Shown here: positions 1 through 8,868 of the stretch, piece by piece | Numbering within the stretch: position 1 is the stretch's first letter | Layout: each line of letters opens with the position of its first letter | Assembly: GCA_017303575.1 (NCBI GenBank) | Contig: JAFLCL010000001.1 | Span: forward strand, 62,001-126,000 | DNA: 64,000 nucleotides | Direction: 5' to 3' | Origin: Deltaproteobacteria bacterium | Lineage (GTDB): Bacteria; Myxococcota_A; Polyangia; Polyangiales; Sandaracinaceae | Made by a program: the position numbers and the translations under genes | The notes under the pieces: generated by a model | What the model was told of the DNA's origin: nothing | Database searches by the model: none | Seen by the model: the letters and a program-made list of their open reading frames with translations, nothing else

Positions 1-895
1 CGCTGCCTTGCACGTCGGCCGAGACGAGCGACGCCTCCATGTCCACGTCCTCGAGGTAGATCGGCTCGTCGCACGCCGCGATGAAGCTTCGTCGTACCTC
101 GGTGAGCGCGAGCGAGACCTGCCCACATCGGCTGATGTCGACGCGATCGAGGTGACCGGCGGCGGAGACCAAGGTGTCGACCTCGAGGTGTACCGACAGG
201 AGCTCGGCGTCGAGGAAGCTCATGCGCTCGGCGACGATGCTGCCGAAGGTCACCGACGAGATCTCGAGCGCTGCTTCCCGAGCGACGATCTGCACGCGGC
301 TGAGGCTCGCATGATGGGCTCGCACGGTTCCGATCGACGCGACGAGCCGCAGCTCGGTGGCGATCACGTCCTCGAGGTGCAGCTGCCCTGCACGCTGCGC
401 AGGCGCGGCCGTGAGCGCGAGGGAGGAGCGCGATAGCGCGCCACCGTCCATGACGACCTCGACAGGCCCGTCCACATCGAGCGAGAGGTGGTGCACGTCA
501 CCCGACAGCGCGATCTGTCCGAGCTCCGTCGCGCGCACCGTGAGGCGCGTGCCCACGAGATCGCGCGCACGCAGATCGAGGAAGAAGGCGCGATCGGTCT
601 CGAGGAGCACGTCGGCGCACGCGATCTCCGGAACGTCGATCCGTCCCTCGTCCCCGACGAGGAGCGTCACGTCACCGCGCGTCTGACATCCCTCGAGCTC
701 GGCGCCGAGCACGGTGGGGGCTTCGAACGGCGGTGCGATCGGATCGAGGATGGTGTCGCAGTCGACGGCGAAGCACTGATCGTCGGGCATGCGCTCCTCG
801 AGCGGACGATCACCCACCAACGGTCGACCGATGCCCTCGCAGCCGCCGAGCGCGATCGCAGCCAGCGCGAGTGCGACGTAGGCACCGCGGCTCAT
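1..895 (-). CDS. Surface lipoprotein, C-terminal part cut by window edge
   Basis: An open frame runs from an ATG at 895 to the left edge without a stop, giving 298 visible residues. The N-terminus is a lipoprotein signal with lipobox LGGC (Cys19), so the protein is probably a lipid-anchored envelope protein. The rest is acidic, rich in beta-strand-like hydrophobic/polar alternation, and resembles right-handed beta-helix or bactofilin-like exported proteins only in general composition; I do not recognise a family. Its ATG overlaps the TGA of the upstream OmpA-type gene (ATGA at 892-895), so the two are translationally coupled and may act together at the cell envelope. The C-terminus is not visible. 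Confidence 0.7.
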   Translation of the reverse strand, partial: MSRGAYVALALAAIALGGCEGIGRPLVGDRPLEERMPDDQCFAVDCDTILDPIAPPFEAPTVLGAELEGCQTRGDVTLLVGDEGRIDVPEIACADVLLETDRAFFLDLRARDLVGTRLTVRATELGQIALSGDVHHLSLDVDGPVEVVMDGGALSRSSLALTAAPAQRAGQLHLEDVIATELRLVASIGTVRAHHASLSRVQIVAREAALEISSVTFGSIVAERMSFLDAELLSVHLEVDTLVSAAGHLDRVDISRCGQVSLALTEVRRSFIAACDEPIYLEDVDMEASLVSADVQGS

Positions 896-2109
896 GGCGC
901 CTCCTGCGATGGCGAGGCGACGCTCGACGGAGGGACGCTGGCCGGGGCCGCGAGCTCCTCGTGCGGCTCGGCCTCTGAGAGCGTTCGTTCGAAGTGGACC
1001 ACCACACGACGGTTCAACGCGAGCGCGCGATCGTCGATCTCTTCGACGAGCGGCGCAGCTTCACCGTGGGCGCGGATCTCGATGCGCTCCGCGGCCACGC
1101 CGTGCGCGATCAGGAAGCCGCGCACCGCCTCGGCGCGTCGCGTGGAGAGCGCGCGGTTGTGGGCATCGTCGCCGTTGCCGTCGGCGTGGCCCTCCACGAT
1201 CAGGCGCGTGTCGGGCGGCGCTTCGTCGATCGCCTGCAGGAGATCGTAGAGCGAGGCCTCGCCGCAGCTCGAGAGGTCGGTCGTGTCGTGGTCGAACAAG
1301 AGCGGCGCCACCATCGACGCGATGGTGCGGTGCACGGTCGCGGGCACCGCGCGATCGACCAAGCGCATCAGCGCCTCGGGATCGCTGGGCGGTGGGGGCG
1401 GCAGCCTCCGTGTCTCGACGCGCACCACGGTTCGCTCGCGCACCTCGACACGCTCGGGCGGCGGTGAAGCGGGTGAGGGTCGAGGACGAAACGCCACGAC
1501 GACGCCCGCGCTCACGAAGAGCGCATCGCTCGTGCGCAGCGGCCCGTCCTCCCACAGCACGTGGGTCGCGGAGACCTCGGGTCCGGCGGACCACTCGTCG
1601 CCGAGGTCGATCCAGAAGCCCGCGCTCCCCTCGAACACGGGCGCCACGACGAGGCCGGTGACACCGACGCCGAACGCGACACGCGCATACGGCGTGAAGC
1701 GATCGAGCCGCGGCAGGAGCCGCACGCCGAGCATCGCGTGCACCAGACCGCCCGCTCCTTCGCGACCTCCCACGAAGAGACCGCCCAGCGAGAGCTCGCC
1801 CGCGATCCAAGGCAGCGGGCGCAGACCTCCGGTCAACGTGATCCCCGCGCCTTCTCGGTCGAAGAGGAGGATCTGACGCTGGTCGTCGGTGGCCATCGCG
1901 CCGCCTCGGAGCGAGAGCGAGAGCACGTGCTCGGACTCCGCGGGCAGGCCGATCGGTCGACGCGCGAAGGCGGCGAGCTCTCGAGCGGCTTCTTCGTCGA
2001 TCGCCACCTCGTCATCGTCCGCGCGCGCCTCGGTGGCCGGCAGGAGCAGCAGCGTCGCCGGGAGTACGGCGGCCAGGAGCGCGGCGTGCGGTGCACCAGG
2101 GAGGCTCAC
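892..2109 (-). CDS. OmpA-family outer-membrane protein
   Basis: 405 residues. Residues 1-30 are a signal peptide ending ARA. Residues about 60-208 look like a small beta-barrel (alternating hydrophobic strands, many glycines). A Pro-rich linker follows (210-245), then an OmpA/MotB-type peptidoglycan-binding domain at about 268-376. That domain carries the typical GHADGNGDDAHNRALSTRRA segment, in which the conserved Asp, Asn and Arg bind diaminopimelate. The tail is Ala/Pro/Ser-rich. The likely role is anchoring the outer membrane to peptidoglycan. It overlaps the downstream lipoprotein gene by four bases (ATGA), indicating one operon. The barrel part is assigned from composition only. Confidence 0.85.
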   Translation of the reverse strand: MSLPGAPHAALLAAVLPATLLLLPATEARADDDEVAIDEEAARELAAFARRPIGLPAESEHVLSLSLRGGAMATDDQRQILLFDREGAGITLTGGLRPLPWIAGELSLGGLFVGGREGAGGLVHAMLGVRLLPRLDRFTPYARVAFGVGVTGLVVAPVFEGSAGFWIDLGDEWSAGPEVSATHVLWEDGPLRTSDALFVSAGVVVAFRPRPSPASPPPERVEVRERTVVRVETRRLPPPPPSDPEALMRLVDRAVPATVHRTIASMVAPLLFDHDTTDLSSCGEASLYDLLQAIDEAPPDTRLIVEGHADGNGDDAHNRALSTRRAEAVRGFLIAHGVAAERIEIRAHGEAAPLVEEIDDRALALNRRVVVHFERTLSEAEPHEELAAPASVPPSSVASPSQEAP

Positions 2110-2194
2110 GTCATGAGTCGCCGTGCACGCTGCCGATTTCCAACGCGTCGATGGGGCGAGTGTCGTGGTACCGTCGCCGCACCAGAGGGAGCCG

Positions 2195-2578
2195 ATGCAG
2201 GACTATCAAGAAGCCATGCTCAAGTCGCTCGTCGCTGTCGCGTGGGCGGACGGTCGCGTCGATGCCGAAGAGCACGAGGTCATCGAGGCGCTGATCTCCG
2301 CCTTCGAGGTCGGCAACGAGGACGCGGACGCGATCCGCGAGTTCGCCAAGACGCCGAAGAAGATCGACGACGTCCCGCTGAGCGACCTCTCGGCGAGCGA
2401 TCGTCGCGTGCTGCTCCAGCACGCCGTGATCCTCACCTACATCGACGGCACGCAGACCGACAAGGAGAAGGAGGTCCTCACCTCCCTCGTCTCCAAGCTC
2501 CGCGTCCCGGCCGACGAAGCGACGCAGATCCTCGCGGACGCCGACGCCCGAGCCAAGCGCCTGCTCTCCCTCCTCTGA
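2195..2578 (+). CDS. TerB-like (tellurite-resistance-domain) cytoplasmic protein
   Basis: 127 residues. The start at 2195 is preferred over an upstream in-frame codon because AGAGGGA lies just before it. The protein is all-helical, with two acidic, EF-hand-like segments (ADGRVDAEEHEVI, residues 18-30, and IDGTQTDKEKEVL, 83-95) that are characteristic of the TerB/DjlA N-terminal fold. Family members are thought to bind metal or act as small scaffolds; the function here is unknown. It is a stand-alone gene, divergent from the OmpA operon and convergent with the next gene. Confidence 0.75.
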   Translation: MQDYQEAMLKSLVAVAWADGRVDAEEHEVIEALISAFEVGNEDADAIREFAKTPKKIDDVPLSDLSASDRRVLLQHAVILTYIDGTQTDKEKEVLTSLVSKLRVPADEATQILADADARAKRLLSLL

Positions 2579-2599
2579 TGAGAAAGGCACCGCGAGGGG

Positions 2600-2670
2600 C
2601 ACGCGGGCGGGGGTCGCAGCGCAGCGTCGGTGCGGAGACAACACGCGGAGCGGAGGCCCCCGCCCGCGTG
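2600..2670. terminator. Perfect 14-bp inverted repeat between convergent genes
   Basis: CACGCGGGCGGGGG at 2600-2613 is exactly complementary to CCCCCGCCCGCGTG at 2657-2670, with a 43-base loop. It sits between the stops of two convergent genes, so it could terminate transcription in both directions. There is no T-tract, so a Rho-independent role is uncertain. Confidence 0.4.
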
Positions 2671-2746
2671 ACCCGTCCACTGGGTTTCATCTCGATGGCT
2701 CGCCCGGCCGCAAGGCGCCCCCGAATCGTTCTCGGTCTCTGACTGA

Positions 2747-3361
2747 TCAGGTGCCGAAGCGGATGCCGAGGCCTGCTTCGGCCCAGATTCCGGGCATGCG
2801 CGCGTAGTCGTCCAAACGGACGTGGAACGCGAGCACGCCCGTGAGCGCCCACTCGCGCGTGAACCACCAGTCGGCCGACATGCCCGCCGACACCTGCGCG
2901 CCGAAGCGCCACTCGTCCGAGAAGCGCTCGAGCACCGGGATGATGTCGCCGTTGTCGTTCTCGTAGGTGCGCGCGAGCTGCGCGGCCCCGTGCATCGCGA
3001 AGTACATCCCGGCGCCCACGAGCGCCTGCAGGCGATAGCCACAGCTGCCGCAGTGGTGCTCGTCGAGGAGGAAGCGCGCGCGCAGCACGTCGAGCGTGGC
3101 GAGCAGATCCTGTCGCTGCTCGTTGCCGTCCTGCCCGCCGAACGCGACCGACGCGGAGGGCCCGAGGTTGAAGCCGCACGGCGTGTGGAGCTCGATCTCG
3201 AGGTCGTAGCCGACGAGCCACGCGGCCCCTGGGTCGAAGCGGCCGCCGACGTAGATCGCCTCCGTCGTGTCGTGCCGCTGCTGCGCCGAAGCGACGGCGC
3301 TGAGGTGGGTGGTGAGGAGCGCGAGGGTGAGGAAGACGAGCGTGGAGATCGGATGACGCAT
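2747..3361 (-). CDS. Putative outer-membrane beta-barrel protein
   Basis: 204 residues from the ATG at 3361; an in-frame extension upstream is rejected because a clean signal peptide (residues 1-27, ending VASAQ) starts here. The mature part shows glycine-rich amphipathic strands (for example AIYVGGRFDPGAAWLVGYDL) and ends GLGIRFGT, as in small outer-membrane barrels. A Cys-x-x-Cys pair (HHCGSCGYR) lies mid-protein. No specific family is recognised. It is divergent from the MpaB-type oxygenase gene, with a 105-base shared upstream region. Confidence 0.65.
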   Translation of the reverse strand: MRHPISTLVFLTLALLTTHLSAVASAQQRHDTTEAIYVGGRFDPGAAWLVGYDLEIELHTPCGFNLGPSASVAFGGQDGNEQRQDLLATLDVLRARFLLDEHHCGSCGYRLQALVGAGMYFAMHGAAQLARTYENDNGDIIPVLERFSDEWRFGAQVSAGMSADWWFTREWALTGVLAFHVRLDDYARMPGIWAEAGLGIRFGT

Positions 3362-3401
3362 GGAGGCCTCGGGCTGGGGTGCGAGCGTCGGACGACCGGC
3401 T

Positions 3402-3418
3402 TCGAGAGAAGTTCTCGA
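3402..3418. promoter_or_regulatory. Short palindrome in divergent promoter region
   Basis: TCGAGA-GAAGT-TCTCGA forms a perfect 6-bp inverted repeat with a 5-base spacer. It is placed between the divergent outer-membrane protein gene and the MpaB-type gene. An operator role is possible but no matching regulator is identified. Confidence 0.3.
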
Positions 3419-3466
3419 CGGAGCCAAGATTTCTGATCGTCCCGTGTACGCGCGGCGCGACGGCCT

Positions 3467-4510
3467 GTGACCGAACCGACGCTTGCGTCCGAAAGCACCG
3501 AAGGTGACGCTCGGTGCATGGTGATCGCGGCCGCACGCTTCGATCTCGAGGAGACGCTCCGCGGAATCCGCGCGCGCACGCTCGATCCTCGCGACGGCGT
3601 CTACGGCCCCGGCTCCGTCAGCTGGCAGGTGAACCGCGAGATCGTGATCCTGCTCGGCGGTGGGCGCGCGGCGCTCTTGCAGCTCGCGCATCCCTACATC
3701 GCGCACGCCGTCGATCAGCACTCGGACACGCCCACCGATCCCGTCGGACGATTTCGTCGCACGTTCGAGCACGTGTTCGCGATGGTCTTCGGCGACCTCG
3801 ACATGGCCGAGCGATCCGCGCGACGCGTGCACGCGATCCACAAGCGCGTGAAGGGACCGATCGACGAGGACGTGGGGCCGTTCACCAAGGGCCATCGCTA
3901 CAGCGCGCTCGATCAGGGCGCACTCTTCTGGGTGCACGCCACGCTCGTCGACTCTGCGCTGCGTGTGTACGAGCAGGCGGTGGGACCGCTCTCGAGCTTC
4001 GATCGCGAGCGGTACTACGAGGAGTCGCGCGTGTTCGCTTCGCTCTTCGGCGTGCCACCCGAGACCACGCCCGAGAGCTTCGAGCGCTTCGAGCAGTACT
4101 TCGGCGACATGCTCGCGAGCTCGATGATCACGGCCTCGCGCCCGTGCCGAGAGCTCGCGGGGTTTCTCCTCCAGCCACCGCGCCGTCTCTATGCGCCGCT
4201 CACGCGCTGGTATCGCGGCGTGACGGCGGGGATGCTCACGCCGCGCCTGCGTCGTGAGCTCGATCTACCCTGGGGCCCGCTCGAGCGCGCGAGCGAGGCC
4301 GCGAGCTGGCCTGCGATCCGCGGCGTGGTGCGGACGCTGCCGCCGCGACTGCGCTACTTCCCCGACTACGTGGAGGCGATGCAGCGCATCCGCGAGCCCG
4401 GCGCACGCTCGCCCGATCGTGTGGGCCGCTTCCTCGAGACCGCCGCGCTCAACGCGATCCAGCCGAGCCGCGACGTGCTCGCCCGCGAAGCCGCGCGACG
4501 CAGCGGCTGA
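3467..4510 (+). CDS. MpaB / rubber-oxygenase-like family protein (DUF2236)
   Basis: 347 residues from GTG at 3467; the in-frame ATG at 3518 is an alternative start. The sequence follows the DUF2236 (MpaB/LcpB latex-clearing-type) pattern: a hydrophobic LLQLAHPYIAHAVDQHSD segment, GRFRRTFEHVFAMVFG, RVHAIHKRVKG, then YSALDQGALFWVHATLVDSAL. Some family members are haem b oxygenases acting on polyisoprene or terpenoid chains; conserved histidines in these segments fit haem ligation. The substrate here is unknown and no signal peptide is seen, so it is probably cytoplasmic or membrane-associated. It is convergent with a small Cys-rich lipoprotein gene, 17 bases away. Confidence 0.85.
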   Translation: MTEPTLASESTEGDARCMVIAAARFDLEETLRGIRARTLDPRDGVYGPGSVSWQVNREIVILLGGGRAALLQLAHPYIAHAVDQHSDTPTDPVGRFRRTFEHVFAMVFGDLDMAERSARRVHAIHKRVKGPIDEDVGPFTKGHRYSALDQGALFWVHATLVDSALRVYEQAVGPLSSFDRERYYEESRVFASLFGVPPETTPESFERFEQYFGDMLASSMITASRPCRELAGFLLQPPRRLYAPLTRWYRGVTAGMLTPRLRRELDLPWGPLERASEAASWPAIRGVVRTLPPRLRYFPDYVEAMQRIREPGARSPDRVGRFLETAALNAIQPSRDVLAREAARRSG

Positions 4511-4527
4511 TCAGCACCGCCGATCGA

Positions 4528-4803
4528 TCAGCAGGGCTCGAGCGCGGGCGGTACGAAGGGACCAGGCACCGCAGGCCAGAGGCACCGACCACCCGCGGCG
4601 TCGTAGTGCGCACCCTGATTGCTGCAGCACGTCTCGGCGGAGCCGTTACGGATCGACCAGCCCGCGCACGTCTGGCCGTCCATGCCGGTGCCATCGAGCA
4701 CGCGCGCGACCACACGGTCACAGCCCGACGAGAGCACGACGCCCGACAGGCCCGCCACCACCATCGCTGCGCGGAGCGCGCGTTCACGCGCGGGAGAGGA
4801 CAT
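4528..4803 (-). CDS. Small Cys-rich lipoprotein with VPGPFVPP signature (family member 1)
   Basis: 91 residues from ATG 4803 (a TTG at 4839 is an alternative). The signal peptide contains RALRAA and a lipobox giving Cys28. The mature part has the pattern C46-x12-C59-C60-x13-C74-x4-VPGPFVPP (79-86), followed by a final Cys91. Two other genes in this window (8868-9203 and 9203-9667) share the ALRAA signal-peptide motif, the same four-cysteine spacing and the identical VPGPFVPP tail, so this is a real gene family. The cysteines could form two disulfides or bind metal. The function is unknown. It is divergent from the ion-channel gene and convergent with the MpaB-type gene. Confidence 0.75.
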   Translation of the reverse strand: MSSPARERALRAAMVVAGLSGVVLSSGCDRVVARVLDGTGMDGQTCAGWSIRNGSAETCCSNQGAHYDAAGGRCLWPAVPGPFVPPALEPC

Positions 4804-4866
4804 CACGGGACTGTCGATCGTGACGCGCGATCGGGTCAACGGCCCCTCGTGCCATCATCGCGCGCG

Positions 4867-6009
4867 ATGACGCCGCGACGCTCTCGCTGGTTCGTGCTGC
4901 TGCCCGCGCTGGCGATGGGGCTCGCGGTGATCGCGACGCGATCCGCCGCGCAGCCGACGCCGATGGGACCGTCCGCGCCAGAGGCGTCCTCGGACACCGC
5001 GGAGACAGCCGCCGTGGCAGAGGCGAGCGCCGAAGCGAGCAGCGGAGACGGCGCCCCCGAAGCGGCAGAGGCAGACGACCGAGAGGCGGAAGACGGCATT
5101 CCGTCGCACGTGACCGTCGGCCTCTACATGCATCACATCCCCGAGCTCGATCTGCCGACCTCGAGCTACCTCGCCGACTTCTATCTCTGGTTCCTCTGGC
5201 GCGGTGAGCCCGACCCCACGGAGAACTGGGAGATCACGAACCTCGTCGAGGGCTGGGATCTCATGGCGGAGCCGCTCTACGTGGACGACGAAGGCGAGCC
5301 CGCGCCCGAGCTCCTGCCCGATGGTCGGCACTACCAGCTCTTCCACGTGCAGGGCCGCTTCGGTCATCCGTTCGACGTGCACGCGTATCCGTTCGACGCG
5401 CAGGACATCGTCATCGAGGTCGAGGACGGCGAGTACCTCACGGACGAGCTGATCTACGAGGTCGATCCCGGCTCGACGCTGCTCCATCCGACGCTCGAGG
5501 TGCCGGGCTGGGATCTCGGCACGCCGACACCGACGGTGATCGAGAGCGTGTACCCCACGAACTTCGGCGACATCCGCAACCCGGAGGGCGGCGATCACTA
5601 CTCGCAGTTCCGCTACGTGCTCCGCGTGCAGCGACCGGTGCTCGGCGCGTTCGTGAAGACGATCGTGCCCATCGCGGTCGTGATGATGATCACGCTCGTG
5701 ATGTTCTTGATCGACCCGAAGTACTTCGAGGGGCGGCTGGGCCTCGGCATCACGAGCTTGATCTCGGCCGTCGCGCTGCAGCTCACGGCCGCGGCCGATC
5801 TGCCTGCGACCGGCTACCTCGTGCTCCTCGATCACGTCTACAACGCGAGCTACGTCGTGATCTTCGTGGCGCTGCTCGAGAGCGTGATCTCGGTGCGCAT
5901 CGCCGATCAGGGCGACGTGGCCCGCGCGCGCCGGCTGGACCTCGGGACGCTCGTGGTGCTGAGCCTCGCCTTCTTCGGCACGGTCGCGGCCCTCGTCGTG
6001 ACGCGCTGA
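4867..6009 (+). CDS. Pentameric ligand-gated ion channel homologue (prokaryotic Cys-loop family)
   Basis: 380 residues from ATG 4867. Residues 1-29 are a signal peptide (ending AAQ), 30-76 an acidic Ala/Glu linker, and about 80-255 an extracellular ligand-binding-type domain. That domain includes the invariant YPFD (174-177) of the Cys-loop, without the cysteines, as in bacterial members such as GLIC and ELIC. Four membrane helices follow at about 262-283 (with the conserved Pro of M1), 291-310 (pore-lining M2), 318-342 and 357-378. It should form a pentameric channel gated by an unknown ligand. The short M3-M4 loop is typical of prokaryotic members. The downstream vWA-protein gene follows after 45 bases in the same direction. 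Confidence 0.88.
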   Translation: MTPRRSRWFVLLPALAMGLAVIATRSAAQPTPMGPSAPEASSDTAETAAVAEASAEASSGDGAPEAAEADDREAEDGIPSHVTVGLYMHHIPELDLPTSSYLADFYLWFLWRGEPDPTENWEITNLVEGWDLMAEPLYVDDEGEPAPELLPDGRHYQLFHVQGRFGHPFDVHAYPFDAQDIVIEVEDGEYLTDELIYEVDPGSTLLHPTLEVPGWDLGTPTPTVIESVYPTNFGDIRNPEGGDHYSQFRYVLRVQRPVLGAFVKTIVPIAVVMMITLVMFLIDPKYFEGRLGLGITSLISAVALQLTAAADLPATGYLVLLDHVYNASYVVIFVALLESVISVRIADQGDVARARRLDLGTLVVLSLAFFGTVAALVVTR

Positions 6010-6054
6010 GCCGAGACGCTCGGAACTCTCGACTCGAGCCGCTGTCGATGCGGG

Positions 6055-8016
6055 ATGCGCAGGATCACGCTGCTCTCGCTGATGGCGCTCGCGAGCACCC
6101 CGCACGTCGTATCCGCGCAGTCGACCCACCTCGGCGCGCGGACGATGCCGATCGCCTCGCCCGCTCCGACCGCGCCCACCACGACGTTCACGCTGCCGTC
6201 GTCCGCGCCACCGCCAGGGCCCGCCGTCGAGCTCGCGAGGCACCGCATGCACGTGACGATCGACGGTGGCTTCGCCGTCGTGTCCGAGGAGCTCACGCTC
6301 GAGGTCTCGAGCCGTCCGCGCTCTGCGCACGTCACGCACCTCGCCGTGCCTGCGAGGTCGGAGCTCGTCGCGCTCGAGGCTTGTCAGGCGGGCACATGCC
6401 GCGATGGCACCGCGGTGACGAACGCCAGACAGGTCTTCGAGTCCGCGCAGTACGGCGCTCGCACCACGGGCGGCGCGCCGCTCGCGCTCGCGCAGCGGGA
6501 CGGAGATCGCGTGTCCGTGCGGGTCGCCGGGCTCGAGACCGGCACCGCGACGATCCGCGTGGTCTGGAGCACGCCGACGGAGCGCATCGGTGGGCAGGAG
6601 CGCATGCGCATGCCCGCGCGCCCCGACTCGGCGGAGATCGTGCTGGTCAGTCCGTCGCTCGAGGATCTCGCGATCGACGGCGATCCCAGCCTCACCGAGA
6701 CTCCGCTCCTTCGGGCGTTCGACCTCGTCGGCACGGCGCCAGTCGGCGCGCCGACGCTCGAAGTAGGACGCATCACCGAGCTCGGTCGTGGCTTCGTGCG
6801 CGTGACCGCGCCATCCGTGCCCGCCCCCGCGCGACCCGTGGTGATCCTCGTGGACGCGTCGCCCAGCGCCCTGCGCAACGTCGAGGCGATGGAGGCTGCG
6901 CTCGCGATGCTGCTCGAGGAGACCCCGGACGGATCGAGCGTCAGGGTGATCGCGTTCGCGCGGCAGGCGCGCACGATCGCGGAAGGTGAGGTCGCGGCGC
7001 TGCGCCGAGATGGCGTCCGTGTGCCCGGCGACCTCGGGCCGTCGACCTCGCTGCGCGCGGCGCTCGCGAGCCTCGGGGACGTACCCGAAGGGGCAACGCT
7101 CGTGTGGCTGAGCGATGGCGCGGGGAGCCCCAACGAGGCCGATCGGGAAGCGCTCGCGCGGCTCGGAGTGCGCGAGCACGTAGTCGCTTCGACGGGATCG
7201 CAGCAGGTCGGCAACGTCGATCCCGTGGGCGATCCGTGGGCCGCACGCGCACGCCTGGCGGCGAGCTTCGCCGAAGCGATCGAGACGACGATCGGCGAGC
7301 GCGTCGTGAGGGTGCTCGCCGGTGGGTCTGTCCTCGTCTCCGTGCGTTCGGTCGACGACGTGCCGTCCACCGCCGTCGCGTCGCGCGTCCCCCTGATCGC
7401 GAGCGGCCCCGTGATCCGTGCGTCGCTCGGATGGGTCACACCCGAGGCGCTGCTCACGCTCGACCCGCGTGATCGGCATGCGGCGAACAAGACCGGCCGC
7501 GGCCTCTTCGGCGTCTTCGTGGGGGGCGGCGGCCTCGAGGGAAGCCGCCGGCCTTCGATCCGAATCTGCGTCTGCGGTGGCACGGACGGTCGGGGCTCCG
7601 TGAGCCGCGAGTCCTACGCGCGGATGATGGCGAACCTGCGCGCTCCCGTGAGCGCGTGCTTCGCCAGGGCGCGCGACGGTGACCCGCGCTACGAAGCGCG
7701 AGCGACGTTCGAGCTCGCGCTCCGTGGAAACGAGCTCGCTGCCGCCCACGTCGAGACCGAGGACCCCGAGCTCCGGACGTGTCTGCTCGAGACGCTCGAT
7801 GACCTCGTGATCCCGCCGGCCGAGGGCCCGCAGAACGGCACGACCGTGATCCGTTATCCGTTCGTGTCGCGGGCATCGGACACGCGCATCGAGGCGGCCC
7901 CGCTCTCGCTCGACACCACGGAGATCATCGACGGTGCGTTCGCGAGCGAGCCATCGGTCCCGCCGATGTCTCTTGTCGCGAACATCGCCGACGCCGATTC
8001 GACGACGACGCCCTGA
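6055..8016 (+). CDS. Secreted VIT/vWA-domain protein with AgmX/PglI-like C-terminus
   Basis: 653 residues. Signal peptide 1-21 (VVSAQ). Residues about 60-175 resemble a VIT (inter-alpha-trypsin) domain. About 260-430 is a von Willebrand A domain with the MIDAS start D267-A-S-P-S271. The C-terminal 535-640 region (RAPVSACFARA ... RTCLLETLDDLVIPP) resembles the tail domain of myxobacterial AgmX/PglI-type gliding and adhesion proteins. Such proteins are exported and may bind partners through the metal site. It lies 45 bases downstream of the ion-channel gene in the same direction and is back-to-back at its stop with the diiron-protein operon. Confidence 0.75.
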   Translation: MRRITLLSLMALASTPHVVSAQSTHLGARTMPIASPAPTAPTTTFTLPSSAPPPGPAVELARHRMHVTIDGGFAVVSEELTLEVSSRPRSAHVTHLAVPARSELVALEACQAGTCRDGTAVTNARQVFESAQYGARTTGGAPLALAQRDGDRVSVRVAGLETGTATIRVVWSTPTERIGGQERMRMPARPDSAEIVLVSPSLEDLAIDGDPSLTETPLLRAFDLVGTAPVGAPTLEVGRITELGRGFVRVTAPSVPAPARPVVILVDASPSALRNVEAMEAALAMLLEETPDGSSVRVIAFARQARTIAEGEVAALRRDGVRVPGDLGPSTSLRAALASLGDVPEGATLVWLSDGAGSPNEADREALARLGVREHVVASTGSQQVGNVDPVGDPWAARARLAASFAEAIETTIGERVVRVLAGGSVLVSVRSVDDVPSTAVASRVPLIASGPVIRASLGWVTPEALLTLDPRDRHAANKTGRGLFGVFVGGGGLEGSRRPSIRICVCGGTDGRGSVSRESYARMMANLRAPVSACFARARDGDPRYEARATFELALRGNELAAAHVETEDPELRTCLLETLDDLVIPPAEGPQNGTTVIRYPFVSRASDTRIEAAPLSLDTTEIIDGAFASEPSVPPMSLVANIADADSTTTP

Positions 8017-8868
8017 TCAGGCCGCGCGCTTGTCGGCCCAGGCCTTCTTGCCGGGCAGACCGAGCTCCTCGAAGCGCGGCACGATCACGTCTTCGAGCAC
8101 GGCGTAGAGGATCTCGCGACCGTCCTTGCCGTCGATCGCCCCGAGCGCGGCGAGCTCGCTGCGGAGCGCCTCGGAGATCGGCGGAGGCAGCGGCATGGCG
8201 GCGAGCATCTTCTGCTCGATGCTCCCGAGCGCGAGCGGCAGGTAGCGCGCGAGGCCCTCACGCTCTTCCGCGTCGAGCATCGGCAACCAATCTCCGAGCA
8301 AAGACCAGCCCAGCTTCGCGTGCAGGATCTCGTCGGCCGAGAGCTGCTCGACCACGCGGTGGATGCGCGGCTCGGTCGTCACCTCGCGCTCCTCGGCGAG
8401 CAGCGACGTGCTGATCGTCTCGCTCAGACACGACGCGAAGATCACGTTGCGGAGCGCGCGCTCCCGCGGCGTGCGGCCCACGTGCTCGGGCAGCGGCACG
8501 GTCGCGAGATCGCCCTCGATCTCGGGCGTTCCGCCGAGGTAGCGCACGACGTCGAGGCACAGCGACGCGTGGCGGATCTCGTCCATCGCGCTGCGGAGGA
8601 TCACGGTCTTGTACTCGATGCTCGCCTCGGCCTCGATCAGCTGCGGCAAGAGGCGCGAGAACACGCACGAGCTCTGGTGCTCGTGCAGCGCGCGCGCCCG
8701 CCACGCCTCGCGCGCGATCTCGATCGCGCGTGGCGAGGCATCGCCTTCGTAGACCACGCCGTCGGGGATCTCGGGCGCCTCGTCGCCTCGACGCAGCGCC
8801 GTGCGCACCAGGCGCTCGTGCTCGGTGCGGAGAGGCGAGCTGCCGACGCGCAGACGCAGGGTGCCCAT
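8017..8868 (-). CDS. Ferritin-like diiron protein, AurF-type motif pair
   Basis: 283 residues from ATG 8868; an in-frame extension upstream would overlap the preceding gene and is rejected. Two matching metal motifs are visible: E63-x32-D96-E97-x2-H100 and E150-x28-D179-E180-x2-H183. This is the duplicated E-x(28-37)-DExxH arrangement described for AurF-type non-haem diiron N-oxygenases, set in a four-helix ferritin-like fold. The protein is therefore likely an oxygen-activating diiron oxidase or oxygenase, substrate unknown. It has no signal peptide. Its start overlaps the stop of the upstream lipoprotein gene (TGATG), so it is the last gene of a four-gene coupled operon with a molybdopterin oxidoreductase. 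Confidence 0.8.
   Translation of the reverse strand: MGTLRLRVGSSPLRTEHERLVRTALRRGDEAPEIPDGVVYEGDASPRAIEIAREAWRARALHEHQSSCVFSRLLPQLIEAEASIEYKTVILRSAMDEIRHASLCLDVVRYLGGTPEIEGDLATVPLPEHVGRTPRERALRNVIFASCLSETISTSLLAEEREVTTEPRIHRVVEQLSADEILHAKLGWSLLGDWLPMLDAEEREGLARYLPLALGSIEQKMLAAMPLPPPISEALRSELAALGAIDGKDGREILYAVLEDVIVPRFEELGLPGKKAWADKRAA

Noticed and set aside
4855-7749. 964-residue minus-strand open frame
   Set aside because: It is antisense to the ion-channel and vWA genes; it is dominated by Arg, His, Glu and Ala with no motif, which is the usual shadow of GC-rich codons.
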